From Salinibacillus kushneri (lineage in GTDB: Bacteria > Bacillota > Bacilli > Bacillales > Alkalibacillaceae), in contig NZ_FOHJ01000003.1 in the NCBI RefSeq assembly GCF_900111405.1, forward strand, positions 62,001-126,000: a stretch of 64,000 bases of DNA, read 5' to 3'. The notes under the pieces are model-generated. The model saw only the letters and a list, made by a program, of their open reading frames with translations. It made no database searches and was not told the DNA's origin. The position numbers and the translations under genes are program-made. Below, piece after piece: positions 9,448 through 19,736 of this stretch (position 1 is the stretch's first letter; each line of letters opens with the position of its first letter).

Positions 9448-10754
9448 TGAATCTAGAAAGCATCAAATCAGTAGTATTGGCAGTTTTGGTAATCATGAGC
9501 CTCATTTTAACGTTAAGTATATGGACGTTTTCTGACTATGATGAAATAAACGAAGACATTACAAAGAACATTTCTATAAATGGCCAGGAAGCGGATATGA
9601 ATGATGTGATATTACCTTCTCAAGTAGTGTTTCATCAGCAGAACCAGTCCTATCAGTTTACTGAAAAGACGGACCAGGTAAACTTTTATCAAGATTTAAA
9701 GGAATGGAATGTATTATTCCTGGATGAGCAGAAACCCTTGGATAATTTGGGACAATCTTATGTGGAGCTTATTTTTCCCACTGAGATTCCTTTAAGCTTA
9801 TTACCGAATATGTTCAATGTAACAGAGGATTCTACTCGTACGTATCCGGATTGGGCCTTTAATCGGATGATTGTAAAGCCGAATCATGATTCCGAAAGTC
9901 TATCCATTTGGTTTCGCTCGACCAATCATAATCAAGTACTAAACGTTGAAGTACAGGATTCTAAGGCTTATGCAAGTGTAGTTAATCAGGCTCAGTCGCA
10001 TAATGACTTGAGTGAATTAATTACATATGAAGTCAATAATCGTGTGATTTATTTACCTGAGGAAAAACCTGCTTTATCTAAACAAACCTTTACGACCAAT
10101 TCCATATCCATAGAACCGTTAATTAATAATTTATTTCAGGCATCTGATAATGTACGTGAAACGAGTGATGGAAGGTTTACAGATGGAACACGTATGCTGG
10201 AAGAATATGAAGTGTTTTCACATCAAAACTATATGCGATTTGTGAATCCCAGAAATCCAAACACGACCGGCAATAGCTTTATGAGAGATGAATTAATTAC
10301 CGAGAGTATACTATTTTTAAATAATCACGATGGCTGGACGCATGATTATATGTTAACGGAGATTTCTGATGACGGTACGACGATTGAATTTCAAATGTTA
10401 TTTGACGGTCATCAGGTGATTAGTCAGCTCGGACATATTGAACAAAGCTGGGTAAATCGGGAATTAAATACGTATATTCGACCGTTAATGCGGCTTTCTA
10501 CCTCTCTAAGTCATGAGGAGGTTAGCCTTCGTTCAGGCGAGGATATTCGCTCTCTATTGGAAGCAGAACCAAGAATGTTTCCGGAAAAAACGATAGAAGA
10601 TATTCAAATTGTGTACACCATGAGTGAAGAAGAAGGATTTTCATCGGATATTATCTCGTTAGAACCCAAATGGTTTATCAAACAAAATGGCAGGTGGGCA
10701 CCTATTCCTAAAGAAGATGAAATGTTAGAAGTACAAGGAGGGAAAAAGCAATGA
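9447..10754 (+). CDS. walH: WalH (YycH), WalK accessory protein
   Basis: A 435-residue protein with one N-terminal membrane segment (about residues 8-27) and a large extracytoplasmic part, as in YycH. WalH and WalI bind WalK and hold back its activity in Bacillus subtilis. ATG at 9447 is preferred over TTG at 9444 because GAGGTGAT lies upstream at the right distance. The start overlaps the walK stop by one base, and the stop overlaps walI (ATGA), so the genes are translationally coupled. Confidence 0.9.
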   Translation: MNLESIKSVVLAVLVIMSLILTLSIWTFSDYDEINEDITKNISINGQEADMNDVILPSQVVFHQQNQSYQFTEKTDQVNFYQDLKEWNVLFLDEQKPLDNLGQSYVELIFPTEIPLSLLPNMFNVTEDSTRTYPDWAFNRMIVKPNHDSESLSIWFRSTNHNQVLNVEVQDSKAYASVVNQAQSHNDLSELITYEVNNRVIYLPEEKPALSKQTFTTNSISIEPLINNLFQASDNVRETSDGRFTDGTRMLEEYEVFSHQNYMRFVNPRNPNTTGNSFMRDELITESILFLNNHDGWTHDYMLTEISDDGTTIEFQMLFDGHQVISQLGHIEQSWVNRELNTYIRPLMRLSTSLSHEEVSLRSGEDIRSLLEAEPRMFPEKTIEDIQIVYTMSEEEGFSSDIISLEPKWFIKQNGRWAPIPKEDEMLEVQGGKKQ

Positions 10755-11596
10755 AATGGGGGCAAATCAAAACGATTTTTATTATCTGTTTCCTTGTACT
10801 CGACTATTTTTTACTGACACAGTATTTAAGTAAGGCTAATAGCGAACCACAGGCGTTACCAGATGAGGAAGCCGCATCATTTCAGGATGAGTTGGACGCC
10901 CGAAATATTAATTATGAAAAAATTCCTTCTGAAGCGGAAAAGACAACGTTTATATCAGCGAATCAATATCAATTTACAAAGAAGGATATCGCTTCCTTAA
11001 ATGATCAAAAGGTCGTCAATGATGGAGATATTATTGTATCTACTTTTGAGGAACCGATTTCCATTCCTGAAGAACTATCCGAGGAAGAACTCAATAATTT
11101 CTTAGACCAAAATATTTTATTCGGAGATGAATACCAATTTTGGAGCTGGAATAAAGATCAAAATATATTGCTGTTTTTCCAGTCCTATAATGACAAAACC
11201 ATTTATTTTAATAAAGCGGGCATGCTGATGATTTTCCTAAATGATAATAACGAAATGGAATATTATGCCCAAACCAGGTTATCAGATATTGAAATTGGTG
11301 AAGAAAGAGAAGTAAGTCAGCCCCTTGAAACACTGGAAGTCTTAAGCAATAATGATCAGCTCTTTACAAATGATGAAATTACAAAGATGAAATTAGGCTA
11401 TCAAACCTTAGTTCCATTTGAAAACGGACAAGTATTTGTCCCTACATGGGAAATTTCCATCAATGATGAGAGAACGTATTTTGTAAATGCAATCGAAGCA
11501 CGAAGCATTTCCAGAGATGAAGAACAGTTTATTAAGGAGATACGAGATACTGTAGAAACCATTAGACAGAGAGATACAGGGAGTGACGAGTCGTGA
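10751..11596 (+). CDS. walI: WalI (YycI), WalK accessory protein
   Basis: A 281-residue protein with a single N-terminal membrane helix (about 7-24, [17 protein letters not shown]) and an extracytoplasmic YycI domain. It works with WalH as a WalK regulator. The start is embedded in ATGA with the walH stop, and the end overlaps walJ in GTGA. The length and the operon position fit the family. Confidence 0.9.
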   Translation: MKWGQIKTIFIICFLVLDYFLLTQYLSKANSEPQALPDEEAASFQDELDARNINYEKIPSEAEKTTFISANQYQFTKKDIASLNDQKVVNDGDIIVSTFEEPISIPEELSEEELNNFLDQNILFGDEYQFWSWNKDQNILLFFQSYNDKTIYFNKAGMLMIFLNDNNEMEYYAQTRLSDIEIGEEREVSQPLETLEVLSNNDQLFTNDEITKMKLGYQTLVPFENGQVFVPTWEISINDERTYFVNAIEARSISRDEEQFIKEIRDTVETIRQRDTGSDES

Positions 11597-12390
11597 CCTT
11601 AGAATTTAGTGTATTAGCATCAGGGAGTACGGGAAATGCTTTTTACGTAGGAACCGATCAGCAAAAACTATTAGTGGATGCAGGATTAAGCGGAAAGCAA
11701 ATGGAAAAATTATTTGCAGAGATTCATAAGGATCCTAATGACTTGGATGGTATTTTAGTAACGCACGAACATCGGGACCACATCCATGGACTGGGCATTA
11801 TGGCAAGAAGATATCGATTACCTATTTATGCCAATGAAAAAACGTGGAAGGCTATGGAGGGCAAAATAGGAGATATTAAATTGGATCAAAAGTTTACGAT
11901 TGATATGGAAACAACAGAAACCTTTGGAGATATTGATGTAGAGACCTTTGGCGTTTCTCACGACGCAGCAGAGCCGATGTTCTTCGTCTTCCATCACAAT
12001 GGCAAACGAGTCGCTCTTGTAACGGATACAGGCTATGTGTCTGAACGTATAAAAAAAACCGTTGAAGATGCTGATGTGTATATCTTTGAAGCCAATCATG
12101 ATATTGAAATGCTCAGGATGGGTAAATATCCATGGAATATCAAACGTCGAATCTTAGGCGATCACGGACATGTTTCTAACGAGGATTCAGCACTTGCTTT
12201 AACAGACGTCATTGGCAATGAGACGAAGCGAGTCTATTTAGCCCATTTAAGTCAGGATAATAATATGAAAGACCTTGCTAGAATGTCGGTTTCACAGATT
12301 TTAAATGAGCGGGGCTTTCATGTTGGAAGGAATATAGAATTACATGATACAGACCCCAGAGTTCCTACGCCAATTTACCAGGTGGGATAG
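11593..12390 (+). CDS. walJ: WalJ (YycJ), metallo-beta-lactamase-fold hydrolase
   Basis: A 265-residue cytoplasmic protein of the MBL fold. The metal site is plain: the HEHRDH motif at residues 58-63, a later histidine in GVSHDAAEP, and D in VTDTGYVS. Family members are presumed nucleases or phosphodiesterases and link WalRK to cell division or DNA damage. The exact substrate is not settled. It is the last gene of the coupled walRKHIJ set, and htrA follows after about 110 nt. Confidence 0.9.
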   Translation: MTLEFSVLASGSTGNAFYVGTDQQKLLVDAGLSGKQMEKLFAEIHKDPNDLDGILVTHEHRDHIHGLGIMARRYRLPIYANEKTWKAMEGKIGDIKLDQKFTIDMETTETFGDIDVETFGVSHDAAEPMFFVFHHNGKRVALVTDTGYVSERIKKTVEDADVYIFEANHDIEMLRMGKYPWNIKRRILGDHGHVSNEDSALALTDVIGNETKRVYLAHLSQDNNMKDLARMSVSQILNERGFHVGRNIELHDTDPRVPTPIYQVG

Positions 12391-12502
12391 GTTTATTTTT
12401 TATAAAATAGAAGAAAATATAGGATGTATGCTTGCATCCATTCCTTTTCTTCATTCGTATTTATAGTGGAGATATTGAAATTCGAAAGGCCAGGTGATGA
12501 GA

Positions 12503-13720
12503 ATGGGTTATTATGATGATCATGCTTTAAATCAAAGGCCGAAAAAAAAGAAGAAAAATTGGCTCCTTCCAACCGTAGTTGGTTTTATCATTGGAGTCAT
12601 ACTAGTAGTAATGGCTTTACCTACACTCATTAATGCGAATTTATTACCTTATGATATTACCGAAGACAATCAGGAATTAACCCAGGGCGAAGATGGGGGC
12701 AATCAGGACTCAGGATTATCGGAATCGGTTAATGTAAATATTCAGACAAGAGTTACCGAAATCGTACAAAATGTTTCTAACGCCGTAGTCGGTGTTGTGA
12801 ATATCAGTGGTTCAGAATTCTGGTTAGAACAGGGCTCGGAATCGGGCACAGGTTCAGGTGTTATTTATAAAATGACAGATAAATATGCCTATGTGGTGAC
12901 TAATCATCATGTTGTCCAGGGAGCAAGTGAAATTGAGGTTTCTCTCGCAGATGGAGAACGAATCACGGCTGAATTATTAGGCAGTGATTTATATAATGAT
13001 CTTGCCGTACTTCGCATTGATGCTGCAAAGGTAGATAATGCGATTAAATTAGGTCATTCCGAAAACTTGAAGGTTGGGGAGCCTGTCTTAGCGATTGGAA
13101 ACCCCTTAGGCCTTGAATTCTCTGGATCCGTTACTCAAGGGATTATTAGTGGAAAAGAGAGAGTTGTTCCACAGGACTTCAATGGTGATGGTGTTCCAGA
13201 CTGGAATGCCGAGGTTATTCAGACAGATGCAGCGATTAACCCAGGGAACTCCGGTGGTGCTCTTATCAATATGGACGGCCAGCTCATTGGAATCAATTCC
13301 ATGAAAATCGCCCAATCAGCGGTTGAAGGGATTGGTTTTGCGATTCCGATTGATTCAGCCAAACCAATTATTGAAGATCTTGAGGATGACGGAAAAATTA
13401 CCCGACCATATATGGGGGTAGGCATTCGTTCATTAGCGGAAATCCCAAGCTACTACTGGGGATCAGAATTAAAATTACCAAACGATGTGAATGGTGGAGC
13501 TGTAGTGGATACAGTTGAGCCAATGTCACCAGCCGATCAAGCGGGCTTAAAAGAATATGATGTGATAGTGGCTTTAGATGGAGAAAAAATCAACAATGTG
13601 ATGGATTTACGAAAGTATATTTATCAAGAGAAAGAGCCAGGAGAAGAAATGGAAATCACCTTCTACCGTAATGGAGAAAAACAAACGATAACTATGAACT
13701 TGTCGGCACAGGATTTCTAG
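12503..13720 (+). CDS. htrA: HtrA/DegP-type serine protease (YycK position)
   Basis: About 405 residues: a short cytoplasmic tail with a polylysine stretch, one membrane anchor (about 20-40), a trypsin-like protease domain and a C-terminal PDZ domain. The triad is visible as TNHHVV, DLAVL and GNSGGAL (serine near residue 250). It degrades misfolded proteins outside the membrane. ATG at 12503 is chosen because AGGTGAT lies 4 nt upstream; GTG 12494 and ATG 12497 are in-frame alternatives. It sits in the yycK/htrC position after walJ. Confidence 0.92.
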   Translation: MGYYDDHALNQRPKKKKKNWLLPTVVGFIIGVILVVMALPTLINANLLPYDITEDNQELTQGEDGGNQDSGLSESVNVNIQTRVTEIVQNVSNAVVGVVNISGSEFWLEQGSESGTGSGVIYKMTDKYAYVVTNHHVVQGASEIEVSLADGERITAELLGSDLYNDLAVLRIDAAKVDNAIKLGHSENLKVGEPVLAIGNPLGLEFSGSVTQGIISGKERVVPQDFNGDGVPDWNAEVIQTDAAINPGNSGGALINMDGQLIGINSMKIAQSAVEGIGFAIPIDSAKPIIEDLEDDGKITRPYMGVGIRSLAEIPSYYWGSELKLPNDVNGGAVVDTVEPMSPADQAGLKEYDVIVALDGEKINNVMDLRKYIYQEKEPGEEMEITFYRNGEKQTITMNLSAQDF

Positions 13721-13723
13721 AGG

Positions 13724-13757
13724 AAAGCAGGGATAGTGGATCCCTGCTTTTTTTACT
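13724..13757 (+). terminator. Terminator after htrA
   Basis: An 11-bp perfect stem (AAAGCAGGGAT with its complement), a 5-nt loop, then a T run. Confidence 0.85.
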
Positions 13758-13823
13758 ATAAAATAAGGATTAATATGTGTAATCTAAAATAAAACAAAAA
13801 AACAAAAAATTTTAAAAATTACT

Positions 13824-13852
13824 ACCATACTAGTATGGTTGTATGGTATGAT
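13824..13852. promoter_or_regulatory. Operator-promoter of the glucuronate operon
   Basis: The perfect 16-bp palindrome ACCATACTAGTATGGT (13824-13839) is followed by a second partial copy TGTATGGTATG and a -10 box TATGAT (13847-13852). The palindrome occupies the -35/spacer region, as expected of a repressor site. The GntR protein encoded just downstream is the obvious ligand, by inference. Confidence 0.6.
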
Positions 13853-13911
13853 ATTTGTAGATAATATAAAAGGTTGAAAGGGAGGGAGAAACAATAAGCA
13901 TTAAAAGCCGA

Positions 13912-14571
13912 ATGTATACTTATTCTTCAAGGGATTATGTGTATGAAGAGTTAAGAGAACAGATTATTATGCTCAAATTACATCCAGGACGAAGCATCTC
14001 GGAAAATGAAATGTCAACAACGCTAGAGGTAAGTCGTACACCGATAAGAGAGGCCTTTTTACGACTTGCCCAAGAGAAATTACTGGAAATATATCCTCAA
14101 AAGGGCACATTTGTTGCGCTTATTGATTTGGACTATGTGGAGGAAGCAAGATTTATTAGAGAACATTTAGAAAGAGCTATCATAAAAGAAGCATGTAAAT
14201 CATTTGATTCAAACAGTTTAGAAAAGTTGGAAAACAATTTTGAACAACAAAAAAATGCTGTTGAAAAGAAAGATCATACAAAATTCTTTGAACTGGATGA
14301 GGAATTTCATCAAACAATCTCTATAGGTGCTGATAAAGAACGTATTTGGTCTATTATTCAGCAAATGAATGCTCATTTAAATCGAATACGTATGCTCAGT
14401 TTGAGGGCTAATTATAATTATGAGCTTATATTAGATCAACATGAAGAAATGATTAATGCAATAAAAACACAAAATGACATTAAGGCCGATCATGTGATGG
14501 AAGAACATACGAAAAAATTAACATTTGAACAAGAAGGATTGAAGAAAGAGTTTCCAGATTATTTTAGATAA
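13912..14571 (+). CDS. GntR/FadR-family regulator of the glucuronate operon
   Basis: About 220 residues. The N-terminal winged helix (about 8-70) includes the GntR motif LEVSRTPIREAFLRLAQEKLLEI, followed by an all-helical FCD ligand domain. It probably represses the operon and is released by a hexuronate or pathway intermediate, as for UxuR/ExuR-like proteins (inference). ATG 13912 has no good ribosome binding site, while GGGAGGGAG lies 5 nt before an in-frame ATA at 13894. The true start may be that rare codon. Confidence 0.88.
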   Translation: MYTYSSRDYVYEELREQIIMLKLHPGRSISENEMSTTLEVSRTPIREAFLRLAQEKLLEIYPQKGTFVALIDLDYVEEARFIREHLERAIIKEACKSFDSNSLEKLENNFEQQKNAVEKKDHTKFFELDEEFHQTISIGADKERIWSIIQQMNAHLNRIRMLSLRANYNYELILDQHEEMINAIKTQNDIKADHVMEEHTKKLTFEQEGLKKEFPDYFR

Positions 14572-14621
14572 TGAACAAATGGGTTTTATTATAATGAAAT
14601 TAAACTTAGGGGGTTTGTTTA

Positions 14622-15644
14622 ATGAAATTAAAAATAGGCATATCCATGATTTCTGTTTTAATTCTTTTATTTGTAAGCGCTTGCGGTAGTGGGGAGAGTA
14701 AAACAAGCGGTAACAACGGTAGTGGAAGTGAAGGGGAATCTTACACGTTAAAGCTTGGGACAGCATTGACAGAAGGAGACCCAATTTATGATGGATTAGT
14801 AGAATTTAGTGAGGCTGTTAAAGAAAGAACAAATGGCAAGGTAACAATTGAAATCTTTGGAAGCGGTTCCTTAGGGGAAGATAATGATATTGTGGAGCAA
14901 GCTAAAACAGGGGCGAACGTTGCTGTACTTGTTGACTCAGGGCGTTTGGCGGACATGGTACCTGAAATAGGTGTTTTATCTGCTCCATATATAGTTGATA
15001 ACTTTGATGAAGCGAATAAAGTAGCCCAATCCGATTTATTTAAAGAATGGTCAGACAAATTAGCTAATGAGCATAACTTACAAATTTTATCCTTCAACTG
15101 GTATCAAGGGGAAAGACACATGTTGACAAATAAAGAAATAAAAACTCCGGAAGATCTTGAAGGTTTAAAAATCCGTACAATTGGTGCACCAATTGCTCAG
15201 AAAACAATGAAAGCATTGGGTATGAGTCCTTCAGGTATAGCATGGACAGAGGTTTATCCAGGTTTACAACAAGGAGTTATTGATGCAGCTGAAGCACAGC
15301 ATCCAGCAACATATGGAGCAAATTTACATGAAGTTGTTGATTATATTACTAAGACCAGGCATTTTCAATTAATTACAGGTATTGTAGCTGGTGCGGATTG
15401 GATGGAAAATTTACCACAAGAATATCAAGATATCATTTATGAAGAAGCACAAAAACACGGTGAACAAGCATCAAGAAAAACGGAAAAATCGTTAGAAGAA
15501 TATGAACAAAAGATGATTGATGAAGGTGTTACGGTTAATGAGGTTGATGTAGAAGAATTTAAAGCATTAACTGATTCAGTATACAGTGAATTTGATGGTT
15601 ATCAGGAATTACGTAACGAGATTAATAACATTCTAGGAAAATAG
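14622..15644 (+). CDS. dctP: TRAP transporter substrate-binding lipoprotein (DctP family)
   Basis: A 340-residue periplasmic-type binding protein held by a lipid anchor: signal peptide with lipobox VSAC, lipidated C21, and a Ser/Gly-rich linker. The DctP fold shows the segments EVYPGLQQGVIDAAE and GMSPSGIAW. It delivers an organic acid to the DctQM membrane pair. Context (complete glucuronate pathway downstream) argues for a hexuronate such as D-glucuronate. A catabolite-control site lies inside the signal-peptide codons. Confidence 0.9.
   Translation: MKLKIGISMISVLILLFVSACGSGESKTSGNNGSGSEGESYTLKLGTALTEGDPIYDGLVEFSEAVKERTNGKVTIEIFGSGSLGEDNDIVEQAKTGANVAVLVDSGRLADMVPEIGVLSAPYIVDNFDEANKVAQSDLFKEWSDKLANEHNLQILSFNWYQGERHMLTNKEIKTPEDLEGLKIRTIGAPIAQKTMKALGMSPSGIAWTEVYPGLQQGVIDAAEAQHPATYGANLHEVVDYITKTRHFQLITGIVAGADWMENLPQEYQDIIYEEAQKHGEQASRKTEKSLEEYEQKMIDEGVTVNEVDVEEFKALTDSVYSEFDGYQELRNEINNILGK
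14671..14686 (+). promoter_or_regulatory. Candidate CcpA cre site inside dctP
   Basis: TTGTAAGCGCTTGCGG matches the cre consensus WTGNNARCGNWWWCAW at all but two positions. It lies about 50 nt inside the gene, where a bound CcpA could block transcription. This is based on the motif only. Confidence 0.45.
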
Positions 15645-15655
15645 AGAATAAGAGA

Positions 15656-16141
15656 GTGATGACATTGAATGCTTTTGTTCAAAGTTATATAAAAGCCGAA
15701 AACTTTATAACTAATTTTTTAATGCTTTCTGTTGTGTTTTTTGTGTTTATCGCGGCAGTAATGAGGTGGGCGGGAAGTCCCATCGCATGGTCAGTTGAAA
15801 TTGCACAACTTTTGTTTGTTTGGCTTATATTTTTAGGTGCTAATCGCTCATTAAGAGAAAACAGGCATATAGGTGTAGATTTTTTTGTGAAGAAACTACC
15901 AAGTAAAATTCGTAATGTCTTAGATATATTGATTTATCTGCTTATTTTAGCTTTTCTATTATTTGTGAGTCGATTTGGTATTCTTCTAAGTATTGAAAAC
16001 TACGTAAGGCAACTAAGTAGTCTAAGCATTAGTTATGCTTATATTTCTGCCTCTGTTCCAATTGGATGTTTTATAATGTCTATCACAACGATAGGGAAAA
16101 TATGGGAGAAAATATCAACTTTGGGATCTCCAAAACATTAA
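15656..16141 (+). CDS. dctQ: TRAP transporter small membrane subunit (DctQ)
   Basis: A 161-residue protein with four membrane helices and the DctQ signature WSVEIAQLLFVWLIFLGANRSLRENRHIGVD. It pairs with DctM to form the sodium-driven TRAP permease. The GTG at 15656 and the adjacent ATG are both usable starts. Gene order P-Q-M is standard, with gaps of about 10 and 40 nt. Confidence 0.93.
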   Translation: MMTLNAFVQSYIKAENFITNFLMLSVVFFVFIAAVMRWAGSPIAWSVEIAQLLFVWLIFLGANRSLRENRHIGVDFFVKKLPSKIRNVLDILIYLLILAFLLFVSRFGILLSIENYVRQLSSLSISYAYISASVPIGCFIMSITTIGKIWEKISTLGSPKH

Positions 16142-16183
16142 GTTAAATGATCACTTTTATATGTGGAAAAAGAGGTGAAACAC

Positions 16184-17461
16184 ATGTTAATGGTAGCCAT
16201 CATCTTTTTTGTGCTTCTGTTTTTAAACATGCCAGTCGCGTTTGCTATTGGGATAGCGAGTTTATCATTGTTTATGTTAGAACCAGGATTACCTTTGTCT
16301 ATTGCCTCTCAGCGCATGGTCACAGGTACACAATCCTTTCCTTTGTTAGCTGTCCCCTTTTTTATTTTAGCGGGAAACTTAATGAACTCTTCTGGGATAA
16401 CCAAGCGCTTAATTAGATTCGCTAATGCGCTTATTGGGCATATAGTTGGGAGTCTTGCACATGTTTCTATTGTGCTTAGTACTATTATGGGTGGTATTTC
16501 AGGTTCAGCAAATGCCGATGCTGCTATGCAGAGTAGAGTTATCGGACATCAAATGATTAAACGTGGATATGCTGGTGGGTTTTCAGCTGGTGTTATTGCT
16601 GTCAGTTCTCTAATTACAGCGACCATTCCACCAAGTATTGGCTTAATTCTTTATGGTTACGTAGGTGAAGTATCAATTGGTGATTTATTTTTGGCTGGAA
16701 TTATTCCTGGAGTTCTCATGATGATATTTTTAATGGTTGTTACTTATATAGTAGCCAAAAAAAGAGATTATGACCGGGATATATTAACAAAAAAGTCTAC
16801 ATTCAAAGAATTGATTATTTCATTTAAAGAAAGTATTTGGGCATTGTTATTCCCTGTTATTTTAGTCGTGGGGATTCGCTTTGGGATTTTTACAGCGTCT
16901 GAAGCAGGTGCATTCGCCGTTGTGTATGCAATGTTTATTGGCCTTTTTATTTATAAAGAAATGAATTGGAAAACATTGATCGAATCTGTTCGTCAATCTG
17001 TTGTTGATAATGCAACAATCTTATTAATTATCTCTACATCGTCAATTTTAGGCTATCTCATAACATATGAAAGATTACCACAAAATGCAGCAGATTTTTT
17101 ATTAGGAGTTACAAGTAATTCCACTTTACTTTTGATACTCATTTTAATCTTTCTTTTATTAGCAGGGATGTTTATCGAATCAACGGTCCTGGTTTTATTA
17201 CTGACCCCAATCTTTTTACCTATTATCCAACAAATCGGAGTTGATCCTGTACATTTTGGTATTTTAATGATGACGATTGTTACATTTGGTGGAATGACTC
17301 CTCCCGTTGGCGTAACAATGTATACAGTCTGTTATTTAACAGATGTTCCAATTGAAGATTATGTAAAAGAATCCCTGCCGTTCTATGCTGGCATTATTTT
17401 GCTAATTGCATTGTTAATCTTTGTTCCTTCAATTTCACTATTTTTACCTAGCCTGTTTTAA
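16184..17461 (+). CDS. dctM: TRAP transporter large permease (DctM)
   Basis: A 425-residue membrane protein with about 12 hydrophobic helices. It carries the DctM features GGISGSANADAA, TATIPPSIGLILYG and GGMTPPVGV. ATG 16184 is chosen over the in-frame GTG at 16163 because AGAGGTG lies 6 nt upstream and the hydrophobic N-terminus then starts at once. It forms the ion-coupled translocation channel for the substrate captured by the lipoprotein at 14622. Confidence 0.93.
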   Translation: MLMVAIIFFVLLFLNMPVAFAIGIASLSLFMLEPGLPLSIASQRMVTGTQSFPLLAVPFFILAGNLMNSSGITKRLIRFANALIGHIVGSLAHVSIVLSTIMGGISGSANADAAMQSRVIGHQMIKRGYAGGFSAGVIAVSSLITATIPPSIGLILYGYVGEVSIGDLFLAGIIPGVLMMIFLMVVTYIVAKKRDYDRDILTKKSTFKELIISFKESIWALLFPVILVVGIRFGIFTASEAGAFAVVYAMFIGLFIYKEMNWKTLIESVRQSVVDNATILLIISTSSILGYLITYERLPQNAADFLLGVTSNSTLLLILILIFLLLAGMFIESTVLVLLLTPIFLPIIQQIGVDPVHFGILMMTIVTFGGMTPPVGVTMYTVCYLTDVPIEDYVKESLPFYAGIILLIALLIFVPSISLFLPSLF

Positions 17462-17495
17462 ATGATTCTAATTAAGGTATAAGAGGAGGCAAAAT

Positions 17496-18254
17496 ATGTA
17501 TGACTTTAGAAATCAAGTGGTTTGGGTTACAGGAAGTAGTACAGGTATAGGACGTTCCATTGCTTTAGCTTTTGCAGACTATGGAGCCTCTTTAGTTATA
17601 CATGGAAATTCCAATATCAAAAAAGCAGAGGAAGTTTTACAGGAAGTAAGGGAAAAAGGAAGTGAAGCTATTCTTGTAACAGGAGATGTGACGGATCGTT
17701 CAGCTGTTTCGGAAATGGTTTCTAATATTGAAGCCCATTTTAACCGTCTGGATATTTTAGTCAATAACGCTGGAACGATGGTTAAACGAAGTGAAATTGA
17801 ATCGTTGGACCCCGAATCCTGGTATAAAATTATTGATATTAATCTGAATTCTGTTTTCCATGTGACACAAATGGTATTACCTTTGATGAAAACACAAAAC
17901 TCCGGAAAAATCATTAATTTAACGTCTATTGCAGCTCGAAATGGTGGAGGAGGAGGGGCAGTTGCATATGCAACTGCCAAGGGAGCCGTTTCCACTTTTA
18001 CGCGTGGTCTAGCTAAGGAATTAGTTGCTCAAAACATCTATGTGAATGGTATTGCACCTGGAATTATTTCGACACCATTTCATGACAAATATAGTACGAA
18101 AGAAATGCGTGAAAATATGGCTAGCCAAGTCCCTATAAAACGTGAAGGACAACCTGAGGAAGTAGCTGGAGCAGCACTTTACCTTGCCTCTGATTTTGCT
18201 AGCTATATGGTAGGAGAAATTTTAGAAATAAATGGTGGGCTATTAACAGACTAA
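17496..18254 (+). CDS. SDR-family oxidoreductase of the uronate operon
   Basis: A 252-residue classical short-chain dehydrogenase with cofactor loop TGSSTGIGRS, NNAG motif, catalytic Ser in NLTSIAA and YATAK (Y-x3-K). The C-terminus ends EINGGLLTD. It resembles KduD or glucose/uronate dehydrogenases. A second SDR (20809) is the better candidate for mannonate oxidoreductase. This one may feed another sugar acid into the pathway, which is inference. AGGAGG lies 6 nt before the start. Confidence 0.8.
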   Translation: MYDFRNQVVWVTGSSTGIGRSIALAFADYGASLVIHGNSNIKKAEEVLQEVREKGSEAILVTGDVTDRSAVSEMVSNIEAHFNRLDILVNNAGTMVKRSEIESLDPESWYKIIDINLNSVFHVTQMVLPLMKTQNSGKIINLTSIAARNGGGGGAVAYATAKGAVSTFTRGLAKELVAQNIYVNGIAPGIISTPFHDKYSTKEMRENMASQVPIKREGQPEEVAGAALYLASDFASYMVGEILEINGGLLTD

Positions 18255-18311
18255 TGAATAAGTTGAGCATTAGGTTTAATAGATTTAAACATCTAGAATA
18301 GGAGGCTTATT

Positions 18312-19715
18312 GTGAAAACATTTATGGATGATAACTTTTTATTGGAAACAGAAACGGCAAAAACACTTTATCATGACTACATTAAACACATGCCCATTTT
18401 CGACTATCACTGCCACCTAACAGCTAAAGAAATTGCAGAGGATAAACGGTTTTCCAATATTACGGAGATGTGGTTAGGTGGGGATCATTATAAATGGCGC
18501 ATGCTTAGGGCCAAAGGTATATCTGAGGACTTTATAACGGGTAATAAAAGTGATAAGGAAAAGTTTATCAAATGGGCAGAAACCGTCCCCCATTTAATTG
18601 GAAATCCTCTCTTTCATTGGACCTATTTAGAGTTACGTAGATGCTTTGGGATTACAGACATCCTAAATCATGAAAATGCTGAGGACATTTGGGAAAAATG
18701 CAACTATGAAATTCAAAAGGATTCCTTTAGTACGAGAAGTATTATAAAACAATTCAATGTCAGAGGTCTTTGTACAACAGATGATCCTTTAGATGACTTA
18801 CACTACCATAAAGAAATTAAAGAAGATGACTCTTTTGATGTGAAGGTATTACCAACATTTAGGCCAGACAAGGCGTTAAATATACACCTGGAGGAATTTT
18901 CTGATTGGGTTCATCGTCTAGAAGATGTTTCTGGTCTAAGTATTGATGATTACGATTCATTTTTGGATGCTATAGCCTCAAGAGTTGACTATTTTCATGA
19001 AGTTGGGTGTCGCTTATCAGATCATGGTTTAGATTCTCCTTTTTTTGAACAAGTCACTATAGAAGAAGCACGTCAAATTTTTAAAAAAGCTATGAAGAGA
19101 CAATCAATCAATGATAAAGAAGCTATCCAATTTAGAACGGGTATTTTAACATTTTTAGGTAAACTTTATGCTGATAAAGGATGGGCCATGCAGCTTCATA
19201 TCGGCGGATTACGAAATACCAATACGAAGATGATTGAAAAAATAGGACCTAATACTGGTTTTGAATCAATGGCGGATTTTACTTATGCTGATGATTTAGT
19301 CAGCTTTCTAGATGAACTGGAGAAAACCGATGAATTACCTAAGACAATTATTTATAACTTAAATCCACGGGATAATTATATGGTTGCTTCCATGGCTGGA
19401 AATTTTCAAGGGAATATTTCAGGAAAGATTCAATTTGGAACAGCATGGTGGTTCAATGATCACAAGGATGGAATGGAAAACCAAATAAAGACTTTAGCAA
19501 ATGTGGGGATGTTAACAAAATTTGTTGGTATGTTAACAGATTCTCGCAGTCTACTATCTTATACAAGACATGAATACTTTCGACGGATTTTATGTAATAT
19601 CCTTGGTCATTGGGTTGAAAATGGAGAGATTCCAAATGATATGGACTGGAATGGTAAAATCCTTCAGGACATTGCCTTTAACAATATATGTCGTTATTTA
19701 AATCTCAAGTTTTGA
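18312..19715 (+). CDS. uxaC: Glucuronate (uronate) isomerase
   Basis: A 467-residue enzyme, the usual UxaC length, in the amidohydrolase-like fold. The metal-binding start PIFDYHCHLTAKEI and the segments WAMQLHIGGLRN and FGTAWWFNDHKDG are typical. It converts D-glucuronate to D-fructuronate (and galacturonate to tagaturonate). The start is GTG with GGAGG 6 nt upstream. It precedes uxuA by about 20 nt in the same transcription unit. Confidence 0.95.
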   Translation: MKTFMDDNFLLETETAKTLYHDYIKHMPIFDYHCHLTAKEIAEDKRFSNITEMWLGGDHYKWRMLRAKGISEDFITGNKSDKEKFIKWAETVPHLIGNPLFHWTYLELRRCFGITDILNHENAEDIWEKCNYEIQKDSFSTRSIIKQFNVRGLCTTDDPLDDLHYHKEIKEDDSFDVKVLPTFRPDKALNIHLEEFSDWVHRLEDVSGLSIDDYDSFLDAIASRVDYFHEVGCRLSDHGLDSPFFEQVTIEEARQIFKKAMKRQSINDKEAIQFRTGILTFLGKLYADKGWAMQLHIGGLRNTNTKMIEKIGPNTGFESMADFTYADDLVSFLDELEKTDELPKTIIYNLNPRDNYMVASMAGNFQGNISGKIQFGTAWWFNDHKDGMENQIKTLANVGMLTKFVGMLTDSRSLLSYTRHEYFRRILCNILGHWVENGEIPNDMDWNGKILQDIAFNNICRYLNLKF

Positions 19716-19736
19716 AGCAAAGGATGTGCATACAAG

